Positions 1-8,801 of a DNA stretch of 64,000 nt are shown here, one piece after another (positions within the stretch are counted from its first letter, which is position 1; every line of letters begins with the position of its first letter). The notes beneath the pieces are model-generated. The model was not told the origin of the DNA. It saw nothing but the letters and a program-made list of their open reading frames with translations, and ran no database searches. A program made the translations under genes and the position numbers. The stretch comes from Lachnospiraceae bacterium (GTDB taxonomy: Bacteria > Bacillota > Clostridia > Lachnospirales > Lachnospiraceae), in contig JAAWBX010000022.1 of NCBI GenBank assembly GCA_022792885.1, positions 1-64,000 of the forward strand, read 5' to 3'.

Positions 1-84
1 GGCGGGTACGGTTAAGCACGGGATTAAGTAATCTCCTTGCCGCTCGTATTTTCCGCCCAGTTCCTCAAAAATCGTCTTTGCCAT
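1..84 (-). CDS. TnpV-like transposon-encoded protein, 3' part outside window
   Basis: A minus-strand frame runs off the left edge from an ATG at 84. It has a GGAGGT ribosome site 8 bases upstream (93-98). The 28 visible residues begin MAKTIFEELGGKYERQGDYL, which I recognise as the N-terminus of the TnpV family. TnpV proteins are small, probably DNA-binding proteins carried by clostridial mobilizable and conjugative transposons. The rest of the element is not in view. Its position against a signal-less binding-protein gene suggests a mobile-element boundary near 100-116. Family assignment rests on the N-terminus only. Confidence 0.7.
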   Translation of the reverse strand, partial: MAKTIFEELGGKYERQGDYLIPCLTVPA

Positions 85-116
85 TGTCTGTTACCTCCAC
101 ATTTTTTTTATTTTGA

Positions 117-1253
117 ATGTCCGCAAAATCCGTCCTACACGTATGGGGCGGAGAGGAGGACGAAGCGCTTCTTGAGGAGATTTTTTCCTCTTTTCAGTCT
201 CATTACGCCGGTCAGGCCACTTTTCAAATCACCTATCAGCCTCAAAGCGAATCCAACTGCAAGGATGCCCTGCTGGCGGATCTGGAAGGCGGCGCGGACG
301 TGTTCGCTTTTGCCGACGACCAGGTTGCGGCTCTCGCCGCCGCCGGAGCACTGGACCCGATCGAGAATCCGGAAGAGATTCGAGAATCAAACCTCCCTGC
401 CTCCGTGGAAGCGGCATCCGTAGACGATACGCTCTACGCTTATCCGTTGACGGCGGACAACGGTTATTTTCTCTATTACAATAAAGCTTATTTTTCGGAG
501 GAGGACATCCAAAGCCTGAACCGAATGGTAGAAGTCGCCGCGAAACACGGACGGCTTGTGACAATGGATTGGTCCTCCGCCTGGTACGTTTACGCTTTCT
601 TCGGCAATACCGGGCTGAAAGTCGGACTGAACGAAGACGGTCTGACCAATTACTGCACCTGGAACGACACGGAAGGCGCAATCCGCGGGATCGACGTCGC
701 CCAGGCGATGATGGATATTGCCTCCAGCCCCGGATTCGCCAGCCTCACCGATACCGACTTCCTGGCCGGCGTACAGGACGGTTCGATTATCGCCGGAATC
801 AGCGGCGTATGGAACAGCGTTGCCATTGAAAAAGTCTGGGGCGAAAATACCGGCGCCGCCAAACTTCCCGTTTATACCTGCAAAAACCAGCAGATACAGA
901 TGGCTTCCTTTTCCGGCTGTAAACTGATCGGCGTCAATGCCTATTCGCAGCATAAAGAATGGGCGATAAAACTCGCCGAATGGATCAGCAGCGAAAGCAA
1001 TCAGACCCTCCGTTTTGAACAGCGGGGCCAGGGACCGTCAAATATCCGCGCGGCCGCTTCTCCCAAAGTCCAGGAATCCCCCGCCATCGCCGCACTCCTT
1101 GCCCAATCGGAATTTTCACAGCTCCAGCGCGTAGGCGGAAAGTTCTGGGATCCGGTGACGAATTTCGCCGAAAATATAGCCGAAGGCAATCCCTCCGGCA
1201 CGTCTCTCCAGGAACAGCTTGACCGGCTGGTGGAGGAAGTAACCGCGCGATAA
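117..1253 (+). CDS. Extracellular solute-binding protein, 5'-truncated (no signal peptide)
   Basis: 378 residues with the look of a family 1 (MalE-like) sugar-ABC binding protein: VLHVWGG strand near residue 6, ADVFAFADDQ, YAYPLTADNGYFLYYNK near 105-125, and a C-terminal helical region with FWDPV. Such proteins bind a carbohydrate outside the membrane and pass it to an ABC permease. This copy has no signal peptide or lipobox: an in-frame TGA (114-116) directly precedes the first ATG and no ribosome site is visible. No permease or ATPase gene follows. The TnpV gene lies just upstream, so I infer the 5' end was removed by a mobile-element insertion and that the product is not exported and may not be made. 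Confidence 0.75.
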   Translation: MSAKSVLHVWGGEEDEALLEEIFSSFQSHYAGQATFQITYQPQSESNCKDALLADLEGGADVFAFADDQVAALAAAGALDPIENPEEIRESNLPASVEAASVDDTLYAYPLTADNGYFLYYNKAYFSEEDIQSLNRMVEVAAKHGRLVTMDWSSAWYVYAFFGNTGLKVGLNEDGLTNYCTWNDTEGAIRGIDVAQAMMDIASSPGFASLTDTDFLAGVQDGSIIAGISGVWNSVAIEKVWGENTGAAKLPVYTCKNQQIQMASFSGCKLIGVNAYSQHKEWAIKLAEWISSESNQTLRFEQRGQGPSNIRAAASPKVQESPAIAALLAQSEFSQLQRVGGKFWDPVTNFAENIAEGNPSGTSLQEQLDRLVEEVTAR

Positions 1254-1298
1254 AATTATTCCGAGAATAATCATAAAAGAAAGGATTAGGGAAAATAC

Positions 1299-2885
1299 AT
1301 GAAAGGCAAACTGACACTGCAGCAACGTTTGATTCTGCCCATTATCCTGTTAGGGCTGATCACACTGCTGTCAAATATTCTGGCGGTGTTCAGTATTCAC
1401 AATGTCAACGCCAACGCCGGAATTATCGTTGACAAATATATGGTCAGCGAGACGCGGCTGGAGGAGATCCGCCACTCCATGATGAATCTTCACCGTCTGG
1501 CTTTGTCGCATATTGTAGCGGCGGATCATGCCACCATGATTAAACTGGTAAAAGAAATCAAGGACGAAGAGCAGATCCTGGATGAAAAACTGACGGATTA
1601 CGCGTCTTTTGTCTCCCCGGAAGATAAGGAAACCTATCATACGCTTCTGGACGACTATGATTCGCTGAAACATTCTCTGGTTTTCCTGGTCTGCGCCAGC
1701 GCGGACAGCAAAACCCAGGATGCCTACGCGCTGGCCAACGGCGACGTCGCCCGTTGGAGCGATGCCGCGGAAGAAAAAATTCTCACACTCTACGCTTCCG
1801 TCAGCGCACAGGCGAACGCGGCGCGCAGCCGGCTCTCAACGGTCTATCTTATCTCCCTGATAACCAGCGCCGCCACCCTGATCGCAGGACTTTTCCTGGT
1901 ACTCGCCGCTTTCCGTATGATCCAAAAATCCGTGATTACTCCGATCCGGGACGCGATGCATACGCTGCAGGACAGTTCCGGACGAATCGACGGCGTAGTA
2001 AGCGAAGTCCGCAAAAGAACCGGCGATTCCCGCAATCACGTACATAAACTTTCCGGGCTGACCGACGAACTTTCCGGCGCTTTCGAAAAGATTGCCGGCA
2101 ATGCCTCCGCTATCCGGGTCAACGCTTCCGCCACGCAAAACGACTCCAAAAAAATGAGCGAAGAATGCGCCGCCATCACCGCCTACTCCGCAGACATGCG
2201 CAAACGGGCGGAAGAAATGGAACGTTCCGCGCAGGCAAACAAAGAAGCCATCTTCGCCAGAACGGAAGAAATTTTGACCGTGCTGAATCAGGCGATCGAA
2301 AAAAGCCGCAGCGTAAATCAGATCGATCTCCTGGTTAAAGACATTCTTTCCATCTCCTCTTCCACCGACCTGATCGCGGTCAACGCCTCCATTGAAGCCG
2401 CACGGGCCGGAACCTCAGGAGAAGGATTTGCCGTCGTCGCGCAGGAAATCCGCAAACTCGCCGATTCCTGCACGGAAACCGCCAACCATATCCAGCAGGT
2501 CAGCACCGTCGTCACCGGCGCCGTCGATTATCTCTCCGAAAGTTCCCGCGGTCTGGTAGATTATCTCGGCAAAAATATCCTGGCGCAGTTTGAACTGTCC
2601 GTTCAATCCGGCCAGCAATACCAGAAAGACGCCGCCTATATCGAAGATTCCATGGAAGCCTTCCATCAGCAGACCGACCACCTGAAAAACGCCATGGACG
2701 AAATCGCCGCTTCCATCGCCGGCATTTCTCAAGCGATCGACGACGTTCTGCCGGATGTTACCGATACGGTCAACAGTACGCATACTCTGGCGGAAGATAT
2801 AGCCGGAATTGCCGCCCGAATGGACACGAATCAGGAAATCGTCGGCGAACTGCACAGACAGACGGAAGTCTTCGCAAATCTATAA
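1299..2885 (+). CDS. Methyl-accepting chemotaxis protein
   Basis: 528-residue chemoreceptor. Membrane segments are at about residues 11-35 and 184-207 and bracket a helical extracytoplasmic sensor of about 150 residues (4-helix-bundle type). The cytoplasmic part has the conserved signalling hairpin with AVNASIEAARAGTSGEGFAVVA near residue 350-375. It would relay a ligand signal to CheA/CheW. Upstream AAGGATTAGGG serves as ribosome site. It follows the truncated binding-protein gene by 45 bases, so the two probably once formed a sensing pair; this is inference. Its 3' end overlaps that of the convergent MATE gene by 6 bases. No che genes are nearby. Confidence 0.9.
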   Translation: MKGKLTLQQRLILPIILLGLITLLSNILAVFSIHNVNANAGIIVDKYMVSETRLEEIRHSMMNLHRLALSHIVAADHATMIKLVKEIKDEEQILDEKLTDYASFVSPEDKETYHTLLDDYDSLKHSLVFLVCASADSKTQDAYALANGDVARWSDAAEEKILTLYASVSAQANAARSRLSTVYLISLITSAATLIAGLFLVLAAFRMIQKSVITPIRDAMHTLQDSSGRIDGVVSEVRKRTGDSRNHVHKLSGLTDELSGAFEKIAGNASAIRVNASATQNDSKKMSEECAAITAYSADMRKRAEEMERSAQANKEAIFARTEEILTVLNQAIEKSRSVNQIDLLVKDILSISSSTDLIAVNASIEAARAGTSGEGFAVVAQEIRKLADSCTETANHIQQVSTVVTGAVDYLSESSRGLVDYLGKNILAQFELSVQSGQQYQKDAAYIEDSMEAFHQQTDHLKNAMDEIAASIAGISQAIDDVLPDVTDTVNSTHTLAEDIAGIAARMDTNQEIVGELHRQTEVFANL

Positions 2886-4190
2886 ACGTGTCAGACACCA
2901 AACGGATACCAGAAACATAACGCCTTCCGCCGCCGGCACGGCCAGCCACACGCCGGTTATCCCCCAGATCCGCGGCAGCAAAAGGATACCGCCGGCCAGG
3001 AAACCGAACGTCCGCAAAAACGAAAGCGCCGCGGATACTTTTCCGTTTGACAGGGCGGTAAACAAAGCCGAAGTAAAGATATTCAGACCGCAGAACAAGA
3101 AACCGCAGGAGAAGATTCGGAAGCCGTCCGCCGCAATTCGGTAAACTTCGGACGTATCCGCCGCAAACAACCGCACAATACCGGGGCCGCCCAACACGGA
3201 GCCCGCAAACACCAGCAACGACGTCACGGCAATAAAAGCGATGCAGATCCGCAGCACGCTCTTTTGCCGGGCGTCGTTTTTGTTTCCATGATTAAAACCG
3301 ATTATCGGCGCGACCCCCATCGAAAAACCGATATAACCGGTATTCAGCAAAAACTGCGAGTAAACCATGATCGTAATTGCCGCAACCCCGTCTTCGCCCG
3401 ACAAATCCATCATTGTGATATTAAACAGAAACGTTGTAATCGCCGTCGCCAGTTGTCCCACCATTTCCGAAGAACCGTTTAAACAAACCTCTCTTAACGC
3501 ACTCCGGCTCCATTTTGGCCTCGTAAAAAAAAGCGCGCCTTCGTTCCGCATAAAAAAAGCGATCCCGACCGCCGTGGGGATCGCATAACCAAAGCCCGTA
3601 CCCAGCGCCGCGCCCCGCATGCCCAAACCGCAAACCGCAATGAAAAAATAATCCAGAACAATATTAACCAGGCCGGCCAAAACGGATAATCCCAGTCCCA
3701 TACCGGGTTTCCCCGCGGTCACAAACAAATTGGAAAACACGGTTTGTATCACATTCGCGGGCGCAAACAAAAATAAAATTCCCAGATAGCTCCTGGCGTA
3801 CAAAAAAAGCCGGTCACTTGCGCCAAGCGCATACACAATCCCGTCCAGCCACAAAATTCCCGTTATGAAAATGAGGAATCCGACCGCCGCCGCCGTTATA
3901 AAAAGCAACGTGAAATCTTCTCTCGCTTCCTGATTTTTTCCGGCCCCCATCTTCCGGGAAACCATCGCGTTCCCTCCGGTCGCGATCATGGTTCCCAGGC
4001 CCACGGTGATCTGAATAACCGGACACGCCATGTTGATGGCGGAAAGCGCATCCGTATTGACAAAGCGGGCCACAAAAATCGTATCCGTAATCGTATAAAA
4101 ACCTACAAAAACCATCATGGCAATCGTCGGAAGCGCAAAACGCAGAAGCGATACCGCGTTCCATTTCCGATCCAGCGCATTATCATTCAT
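2880..4190 (-). CDS. MATE family efflux transporter
   Basis: 436-residue polytopic membrane protein with about 12 hydrophobic segments in two homologous halves. MATE-like features include PTIAMMVFVGFYTITDTIFV near residue 17 and GFNHGNKN in the second half. MATE proteins export cationic drugs or metabolites using a Na+ or H+ gradient. I chose the ATG at 4190 (MNDNALDRKW) because GGAGG lies 10 bases upstream; an in-frame extension to 4244 has no start signal. The start overlaps the stop of the upstream AraC-GNAT gene by 8 bases, so the two are translationally coupled and the regulator probably controls this exporter. Substrate unknown. Confidence 0.9.
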   Translation of the reverse strand: MNDNALDRKWNAVSLLRFALPTIAMMVFVGFYTITDTIFVARFVNTDALSAINMACPVIQITVGLGTMIATGGNAMVSRKMGAGKNQEAREDFTLLFITAAAVGFLIFITGILWLDGIVYALGASDRLFLYARSYLGILFLFAPANVIQTVFSNLFVTAGKPGMGLGLSVLAGLVNIVLDYFFIAVCGLGMRGAALGTGFGYAIPTAVGIAFFMRNEGALFFTRPKWSRSALREVCLNGSSEMVGQLATAITTFLFNITMMDLSGEDGVAAITIMVYSQFLLNTGYIGFSMGVAPIIGFNHGNKNDARQKSVLRICIAFIAVTSLLVFAGSVLGGPGIVRLFAADTSEVYRIAADGFRIFSCGFLFCGLNIFTSALFTALSNGKVSAALSFLRTFGFLAGGILLLPRIWGITGVWLAVPAAEGVMFLVSVWCLTRL

Positions 4191-5034
4191 CCGAAACGCC
4201 CTCCCAATCCGTCCGTAAAACCAGGCGCTGCACCGGATAGCCAAATTCCGTCAACAGTTCCGACTCCGCAAAACCGAGCCGCCTGTACGCCGCCCGCTGC
4301 CCCGTATCGGCTTTATCCCCCTCCCGAAACGTCGTAACGGAAACTTCCCGATCCCTAAATTCATTGCGTCTGATACGATCAAGAAACGCCTCCGCTATTC
4401 CATGCCGGCGGTATTGCGGATGTATACCCAAGAAATCGATCCGACCGGTCTGAGGAGAAAAGGCCGCGGCGCCGACCATAATCTCTTTATCCCGCGCAAG
4501 CAAAGCCTGTCTTTGTTCCACATAACGCCTGAGACGCTTTAAATGTCTGGCCCTGTCCAAACAGGGAAAGCCGTCAATTACAAGAGAAATAAATTCCATC
4601 CAATCCGGAATATCCCCGACAGCGGCATAGGCAATGTTCCGAATCACGACTTCCGGAGCGGACGGATCGCGGTTTAAAGTAAATGCCGACTGCAAAGGGT
4701 AAAACGCTCCCTTTTCTCGATATTCCAGAGGCGTTTGTTTATACATGGCCTTAAAAACGCCCGTAAATGCCTGCTGGCTTTCATATCCGGCTATCAGCGC
4801 AATCTCAAGAAGCGGCTTTCGTGAAAACGCCAGGTATTTTGCCGCCTCGCTCAACCGCCTGCGTTGAATATAGTCATGAAGCGTCATTCCTACCGTTTTG
4901 GTAAACATGCGATGCAAATGATATTTTGAATAATGCGCCGCCTCCGCGACCGTCTTCAAGTCCAATTTCTCATCCAAATGGATTTCAACGTACCCCATGA
5001 CGGCCGCGATATTTCCTATGGATCCATGTTCCAC
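4183..5034 (-). CDS. AraC-family regulator fused to a GNAT acetyltransferase domain
   Basis: 283 residues from a GTG start at 5034, preceded by AAGGGAGGG at 6-base spacing. A longer frame to 5166 lacks a ribosome site. Residues about 5-105 are two AraC helix-turn-helix units (LDLKTVAEAAHYSKYHLHRM and IALIAGYESQQAFTGVFKAM). Residues about 170-275 carry a GNAT acetyl-CoA fold with motif A at HPQYRRHGIAEAFL and a downstream AAYRRLGF. AraC proteins usually have a ligand domain; here the partner is acetyltransferase-like, so it may sense or modify a small molecule. It overlaps the MATE exporter gene by 8 bases, which suggests a coupled resistance unit. No experimental basis for the ligand. Confidence 0.85.
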   Translation of the reverse strand: MEHGSIGNIAAVMGYVEIHLDEKLDLKTVAEAAHYSKYHLHRMFTKTVGMTLHDYIQRRRLSEAAKYLAFSRKPLLEIALIAGYESQQAFTGVFKAMYKQTPLEYREKGAFYPLQSAFTLNRDPSAPEVVIRNIAYAAVGDIPDWMEFISLVIDGFPCLDRARHLKRLRRYVEQRQALLARDKEIMVGAAAFSPQTGRIDFLGIHPQYRRHGIAEAFLDRIRRNEFRDREVSVTTFREGDKADTGQRAAYRRLGFAESELLTEFGYPVQRLVLRTDWEGVSDE

Positions 5035-5126
5035 GGCAATCCCTCCCTTCCCTGCTATTGTAACAGAATTTTGAAAATTGTTTTCATCATTCTTGCGCTG
5101 TCCGCGACCATGGATGTTCGCTATAT

Positions 5127-6887
5127 TTAAACCGGCAGACTCTCCTTCAGGCACAACGTTCCCCATCCCACCTGCGGATTCGGATATACCGTCAATCCCG
5201 GCAGCGGCCGCGCCCCACGCTGAAGATAAGCCTTCACTTTCTCCCCATACAAATAGGGGTCATTTCCCCGGACGATCCCCCATTCCATCATCAGGGCCGC
5301 ACTGCCCGCCACAAAAGGGGTCGCAAAAGAAGTCCCCGTCACTTCCGTATAACCGCCTCCGACGGCCGTCGTCCGGATCCCGACACCGGGAGCCGCCAGA
5401 TCCGGTTTGTCCTTCTCTCCGCTCCTTAAGAACCCGCGACCGGAAAAATCCGCATAAACCTGTCGGGCGGCATCGTAAGCCGCCACGGTAATAACTCCGG
5501 AAGCGGTGGAAGGAATCGTGAGCGTCGTATTCGGATCCGGCACAAGAAAACCGGTATTGGCGTTGAGCACGCCTCCGCCCGGCAGCCACAGATCCACCTG
5601 GCCGTCCCGGATATCCCGGGGATAAAAACGAAGCCGCCAGAGCCCTCCGATTACCCTTCCGCTCTCGGAAATAAAATCCAGATAAATTTCCTGGCCCCGG
5701 CTGAAAGGTCCAGGTTCCCCGTAATAGATCAGTACATTTGTCGATCCGAATCGGGCCCGCCCCGGCTGCATCAAAGGTGTAACCGGTACTTCCTGTCCCG
5801 TGGGAGCCACCAGACGAAGCTCAAACGTATCCAAAAAAGACTTCCAGATCTGAATATTCAAAGACGGTTCATACTCCCCCACCGCCAGCAAAACTTCCGC
5901 GAAACCTCCCGGCTTCTTCTCCAGAAACAAACGCGCGTGCCCTCTCATGGCTCCCTCGTTTCCCGAGCCGGCCGCAAAAGAAAAACGGCCGCTCATGGCC
6001 ATGGCATCCAGATATACATCCAGCAGAGAAGTACCGTCGTGGGAACCGTAAGAATTTCCGAAACTCAGATTCAGGGCCAACGGTCGGCCCGTCCCGATGG
6101 CCTCCCGCACCAGGAAATCCACCGCCGCCATCAACTGAGTCGTCCGGGGAAAGGAATTTGGCCTGGGCGTTCCCAGCTTCACGATCAGAAGATCGGATTC
6201 CCAGGCGATCCCGCGGGACAGCTCCGCCTGATCCCCCGCCCCTCTGCCGTTTCCCGCGGCAATCCCGGCCACAGCCGTGCCATGGCCGCTGGTATCCGCC
6301 TCCGGTACCAGTTCGCGCTGCCGCTCCCTGCTTCCCGCCGTAAGCGCTTCATTGATCTCCGCCTCCGTATACACATGCCCGTACCCGTAGCCGGAATTGT
6401 CTTCTTTTCCCAGGGCCGTCTGATCCCAAAGCCGCAAAATACGAGTGCTCCCATCCTCATTTCGAAAATCTGCCAGCGTATAATCGATCCCGGAATCCGC
6501 GATTCCTACCAGCACATCCCGGCCTGTCAGAGAAAAGGGAGCCGTCTGTACCGCTTCCATACAGGAAGCGGCCCGGCCGGCATACATGGCGAAAGACAGC
6601 CGTTTCGGTTTTTCCACAAATTCGATCTCCGGAAGAGCCGCCGTTTTCTCCACCAGCGCTTCCGGCACCAGAAGAATCGCAAACCCGTTCATAAGCGGCG
6701 TCACCCGGATGCCCGGATCCAGCTCTTTTACCGCTTCCAGACTTCCGTTATACTTCACGATCAACTCCCAGGAACGAGTGTCCTCCTCAAAACCCGTATT
6801 CAGATTCAGAGAGCGCGCCCGCTCCGCCTCGCCCGTATCCAGGGCCAAATTCAAAGTAGTCTCCAGTTTTTGATCTTCCATCCGCAT
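5127..6887 (-). CDS. S8 subtilisin-like serine protease, Csp-like
   Basis: 586 residues from ATG 6887 (AAGAAGGGA just upstream). The catalytic triad is intact: Asp in GIADSGIDYT (about 132), His in DTSGHGTAVAG (about 200), Ser in TGTSFATPFVAG (about 534); oxyanion Asn in GSGNEG. An N-terminal prodomain of about 90 residues (LIVKYNG...GFAILLVP) and a beta-rich insertion between His and Ser regions match the jelly-roll insertion of clostridial Csp proteases, which process the spore-cortex hydrolase SleC at germination. There is no signal peptide, consistent with synthesis in the mother cell or spore. It is single-domain here, not a CspBA fusion. Role in germination is inference; other S8 paralogues exist in Lachnospiraceae. 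Confidence 0.85.
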   Translation of the reverse strand: MRMEDQKLETTLNLALDTGEAERARSLNLNTGFEEDTRSWELIVKYNGSLEAVKELDPGIRVTPLMNGFAILLVPEALVEKTAALPEIEFVEKPKRLSFAMYAGRAASCMEAVQTAPFSLTGRDVLVGIADSGIDYTLADFRNEDGSTRILRLWDQTALGKEDNSGYGYGHVYTEAEINEALTAGSRERQRELVPEADTSGHGTAVAGIAAGNGRGAGDQAELSRGIAWESDLLIVKLGTPRPNSFPRTTQLMAAVDFLVREAIGTGRPLALNLSFGNSYGSHDGTSLLDVYLDAMAMSGRFSFAAGSGNEGAMRGHARLFLEKKPGGFAEVLLAVGEYEPSLNIQIWKSFLDTFELRLVAPTGQEVPVTPLMQPGRARFGSTNVLIYYGEPGPFSRGQEIYLDFISESGRVIGGLWRLRFYPRDIRDGQVDLWLPGGGVLNANTGFLVPDPNTTLTIPSTASGVITVAAYDAARQVYADFSGRGFLRSGEKDKPDLAAPGVGIRTTAVGGGYTEVTGTSFATPFVAGSAALMMEWGIVRGNDPYLYGEKVKAYLQRGARPLPGLTVYPNPQVGWGTLCLKESLPV

Positions 6888-6961
6888 TTTTCCCTTCTTT
6901 ATCGTCACTTGCCAGACGGAGGTACCGTCGTTCTACAGCCATTTTATAACAAAACCGGCGC

Positions 6962-6991
6962 AAAAATACCCCCGGCCGCAGCCGGGGGTAT
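6962..6991 (-). terminator. Rho-independent terminator of the M20 gene
   Basis: A perfect 11-bp stem (ATACCCCCGGC / GCCGGGGGTAT) with a CGCA loop is followed on the minus strand by ATTTTTG. It lies 11 bases past the stop of the M20 amidohydrolase. Confidence 0.85.
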
Positions 6992-7001
6992 CGCAACTCT
7001 T

Positions 7002-8258
7002 TTATTTCCAGCAACAGATACGGATCAATTCCTCCACGTCCGGATACTCCTGTTTGAAGGTGATCTCAGGCTGCGCCTCAAAATACTCCAGCACATAACC
7101 GATGGCCGCAGCCGCCCCGTAGATCATACCGTCCTCATCCAGGTCAAATTCCGGCGTGTGATGATTGGCGCCGGATCCCACCTCCGGATTGTAAATACCC
7201 GTAAACGTATGAACACCGGGGTATAAAGCCAGCATGGCCGCAATACTCTCGGAAGCCATCCAAGGCTCCATACTGGTGTAAGCCTCGTCTCCGATATGTC
7301 TGCGCACGGCCTTCTCACAGATCTGGCAACAGGTGTCGTTGCTGACGACCGGCAGATAACGGGTAAACATCTCAAGACTGCCCTCGCAGCCGTGAATCTC
7401 GCATTCGGATTTCACGATCTTATCAAACTCGTTCCAGAAAATATCCCCGTCCGGAATATCGAAGAAGCGAATCGTTCCCTCAAAAGTCAGATCTTCCGGA
7501 ATGACATTGTCCCTGGTCCCGCTGTGGAGAGTCCCGATGGAAAACGTCAGATAATGATAAGGATTGATCTTGCGCAGACGAATCCGGTTCAGCTCCTCAT
7601 AAATCGCCGTAAAACAGTCAATCGGGCTGTTCGCCATGTCCGGCCGGGAACCATGACCTCCCTGGCCGACGATCTTCCCCCGAAAACCGATCACGCCCGA
7701 CATGGAAGGGCCTTTCGGAACGGAAATCATCCCGGTCGGAAGATCCCACCGCACATGCGTCGCGTAGCAGGTATCCACATCCACACCGTTTTCCCCTTCC
7801 AGATAACGCAGGATATTGGCCAAACATCCCAGGCCCTCCTCGCCCTGTTCAAAACAGACGACCACTTTCCCCGGCAAAAGCTCTCTCATATTATTCAGAA
7901 TCTCGGCCTCTGCCAGGAGCATCGCCGTGTGAGCATCATGCCCGCACGCATGAGACAGCCCGGGCCGGTCGGAGATACAGATCTTCTCCCCTTTCAGGTT
8001 CGTCTTACTCTCCTCAATCTGAAGCGCGTCGATATCGGCGCGCAAAAGCACCGTAGGTCCCTCCTTCTCCTTATTGATAAATCCCAGAATACCGCCGCGG
8101 GGAATATAAACCCATTCGATCCCGTTCATATTCAATTCCGTCTTAATATAATTCAACGTATCCTCTTCCTGCGCCGACAGCTCCGGATTCGCATGCAGAT
8201 GCCGCCTGCATGCCACCATATAGCGATACTTCTCCCGAACCAGTTCCTTTACATCCAT
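7002..8258 (-). CDS. M20 family amidohydrolase
   Basis: 418 residues of the M20D amidohydrolase/carboxypeptidase type, which cleave N-acyl or N-amidino amino acids and related amides in the cytoplasm using two metal ions. Visible features: RRHLHANPELSAQE near residue 18, LLRADIDALQI, metal-binding HACGHDAHTAM near 105, FEQGEEGLG with the catalytic Glu pair, and HTPEFDLDED near the end. The full length is typical. Last gene of a co-directional run YhcH-VanZ-M20 with a strong terminator after it. Two other M20 paralogues lie at 55094-57549. Substrate cannot be told from sequence. Confidence 0.9.
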   Translation of the reverse strand: MDVKELVREKYRYMVACRRHLHANPELSAQEEDTLNYIKTELNMNGIEWVYIPRGGILGFINKEKEGPTVLLRADIDALQIEESKTNLKGEKICISDRPGLSHACGHDAHTAMLLAEAEILNNMRELLPGKVVVCFEQGEEGLGCLANILRYLEGENGVDVDTCYATHVRWDLPTGMISVPKGPSMSGVIGFRGKIVGQGGHGSRPDMANSPIDCFTAIYEELNRIRLRKINPYHYLTFSIGTLHSGTRDNVIPEDLTFEGTIRFFDIPDGDIFWNEFDKIVKSECEIHGCEGSLEMFTRYLPVVSNDTCCQICEKAVRRHIGDEAYTSMEPWMASESIAAMLALYPGVHTFTGIYNPEVGSGANHHTPEFDLDEDGMIYGAAAAIGYVLEYFEAQPEITFKQEYPDVEELIRICCWK

Positions 8259-8291
8259 TCTGACTTACCTCCTCCTGTCTTTTTTAACTTT

Positions 8292-8798
8292 TTACTCTCC
8301 CGTTCGCACTTCGGACGGCCGCCCTCTCCGGGACAACCAAATCCGCCTCAGCCCCCGTATAAGAAAAACCAGCAAAACCCCTGTCAGAGCTCCGGACGAA
8401 TCGATCATAACGTCCCGGAATTCACAGCTCCTGCCCGGCACGAAAAACTGATGCAGTTCGTCGGAACCGGCGTACAACACACAAAACAGCCAGGCAACCC
8501 CGATCTGTTTCTTCCCCGGCCACTCTTCCGTTCCCGCCGACAACGCCGCACAAACGCCTAAAAGAAAATACACGAACGCATGTGCACACTTTCGAATATT
8601 CAGCCACTCAAAAATTCTCGTCGTCTCCGCAAACCGGGTCAAAAACGGTACTTTACCCGACATAATCCAGGCCAGAAAACGACCGCTCAAGTTCGATGAT
8701 TCGTCGGCCGACTGCGCGGAAAACCAGAAAATCATAACCATCACCGCAAACGTAAGCGCCAAATATACCCTCCGCCGCTTTTTCCTTCCGTCCGTCAC
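8292..8798 (-). CDS. VanZ family membrane protein
   Basis: 168 residues with four hydrophobic segments and VanZ-family landmarks: FWFSAQSAD near residue 24, RKCAHAFVYFLLG near 70, and the YAGSDELHQFFVPGRSCEF block near 110-130 followed by RDVMIDSSGALTG. VanZ gives low-level teicoplanin resistance in Tn1546; chromosomal homologues are common in Firmicutes and mostly uncharacterised. AAAGGTG precedes the ATG. It starts 3 bases after the YhcH gene stop and is probably co-transcribed with it. Confidence 0.9.
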   Translation of the reverse strand: MTDGRKKRRRVYLALTFAVMVMIFWFSAQSADESSNLSGRFLAWIMSGKVPFLTRFAETTRIFEWLNIRKCAHAFVYFLLGVCAALSAGTEEWPGKKQIGVAWLFCVLYAGSDELHQFFVPGRSCEFRDVMIDSSGALTGVLLVFLIRGLRRIWLSRRGRPSEVRTGE

Positions 8799-8801
8799 CT
8801 T

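Noticed and set aside
2880..2885. Terminator between the chemoreceptor and MATE genes
   Set aside because: Their stops overlap and no stem with a T-run exists nearby.
5937..7226. Long open frame (429 codons) opposite the S8 protease
   Set aside because: It has no family features, is rich in Arg/Pro/His as expected for a shadow of GC-rich coding DNA, and the protease on the other strand is unmistakable.
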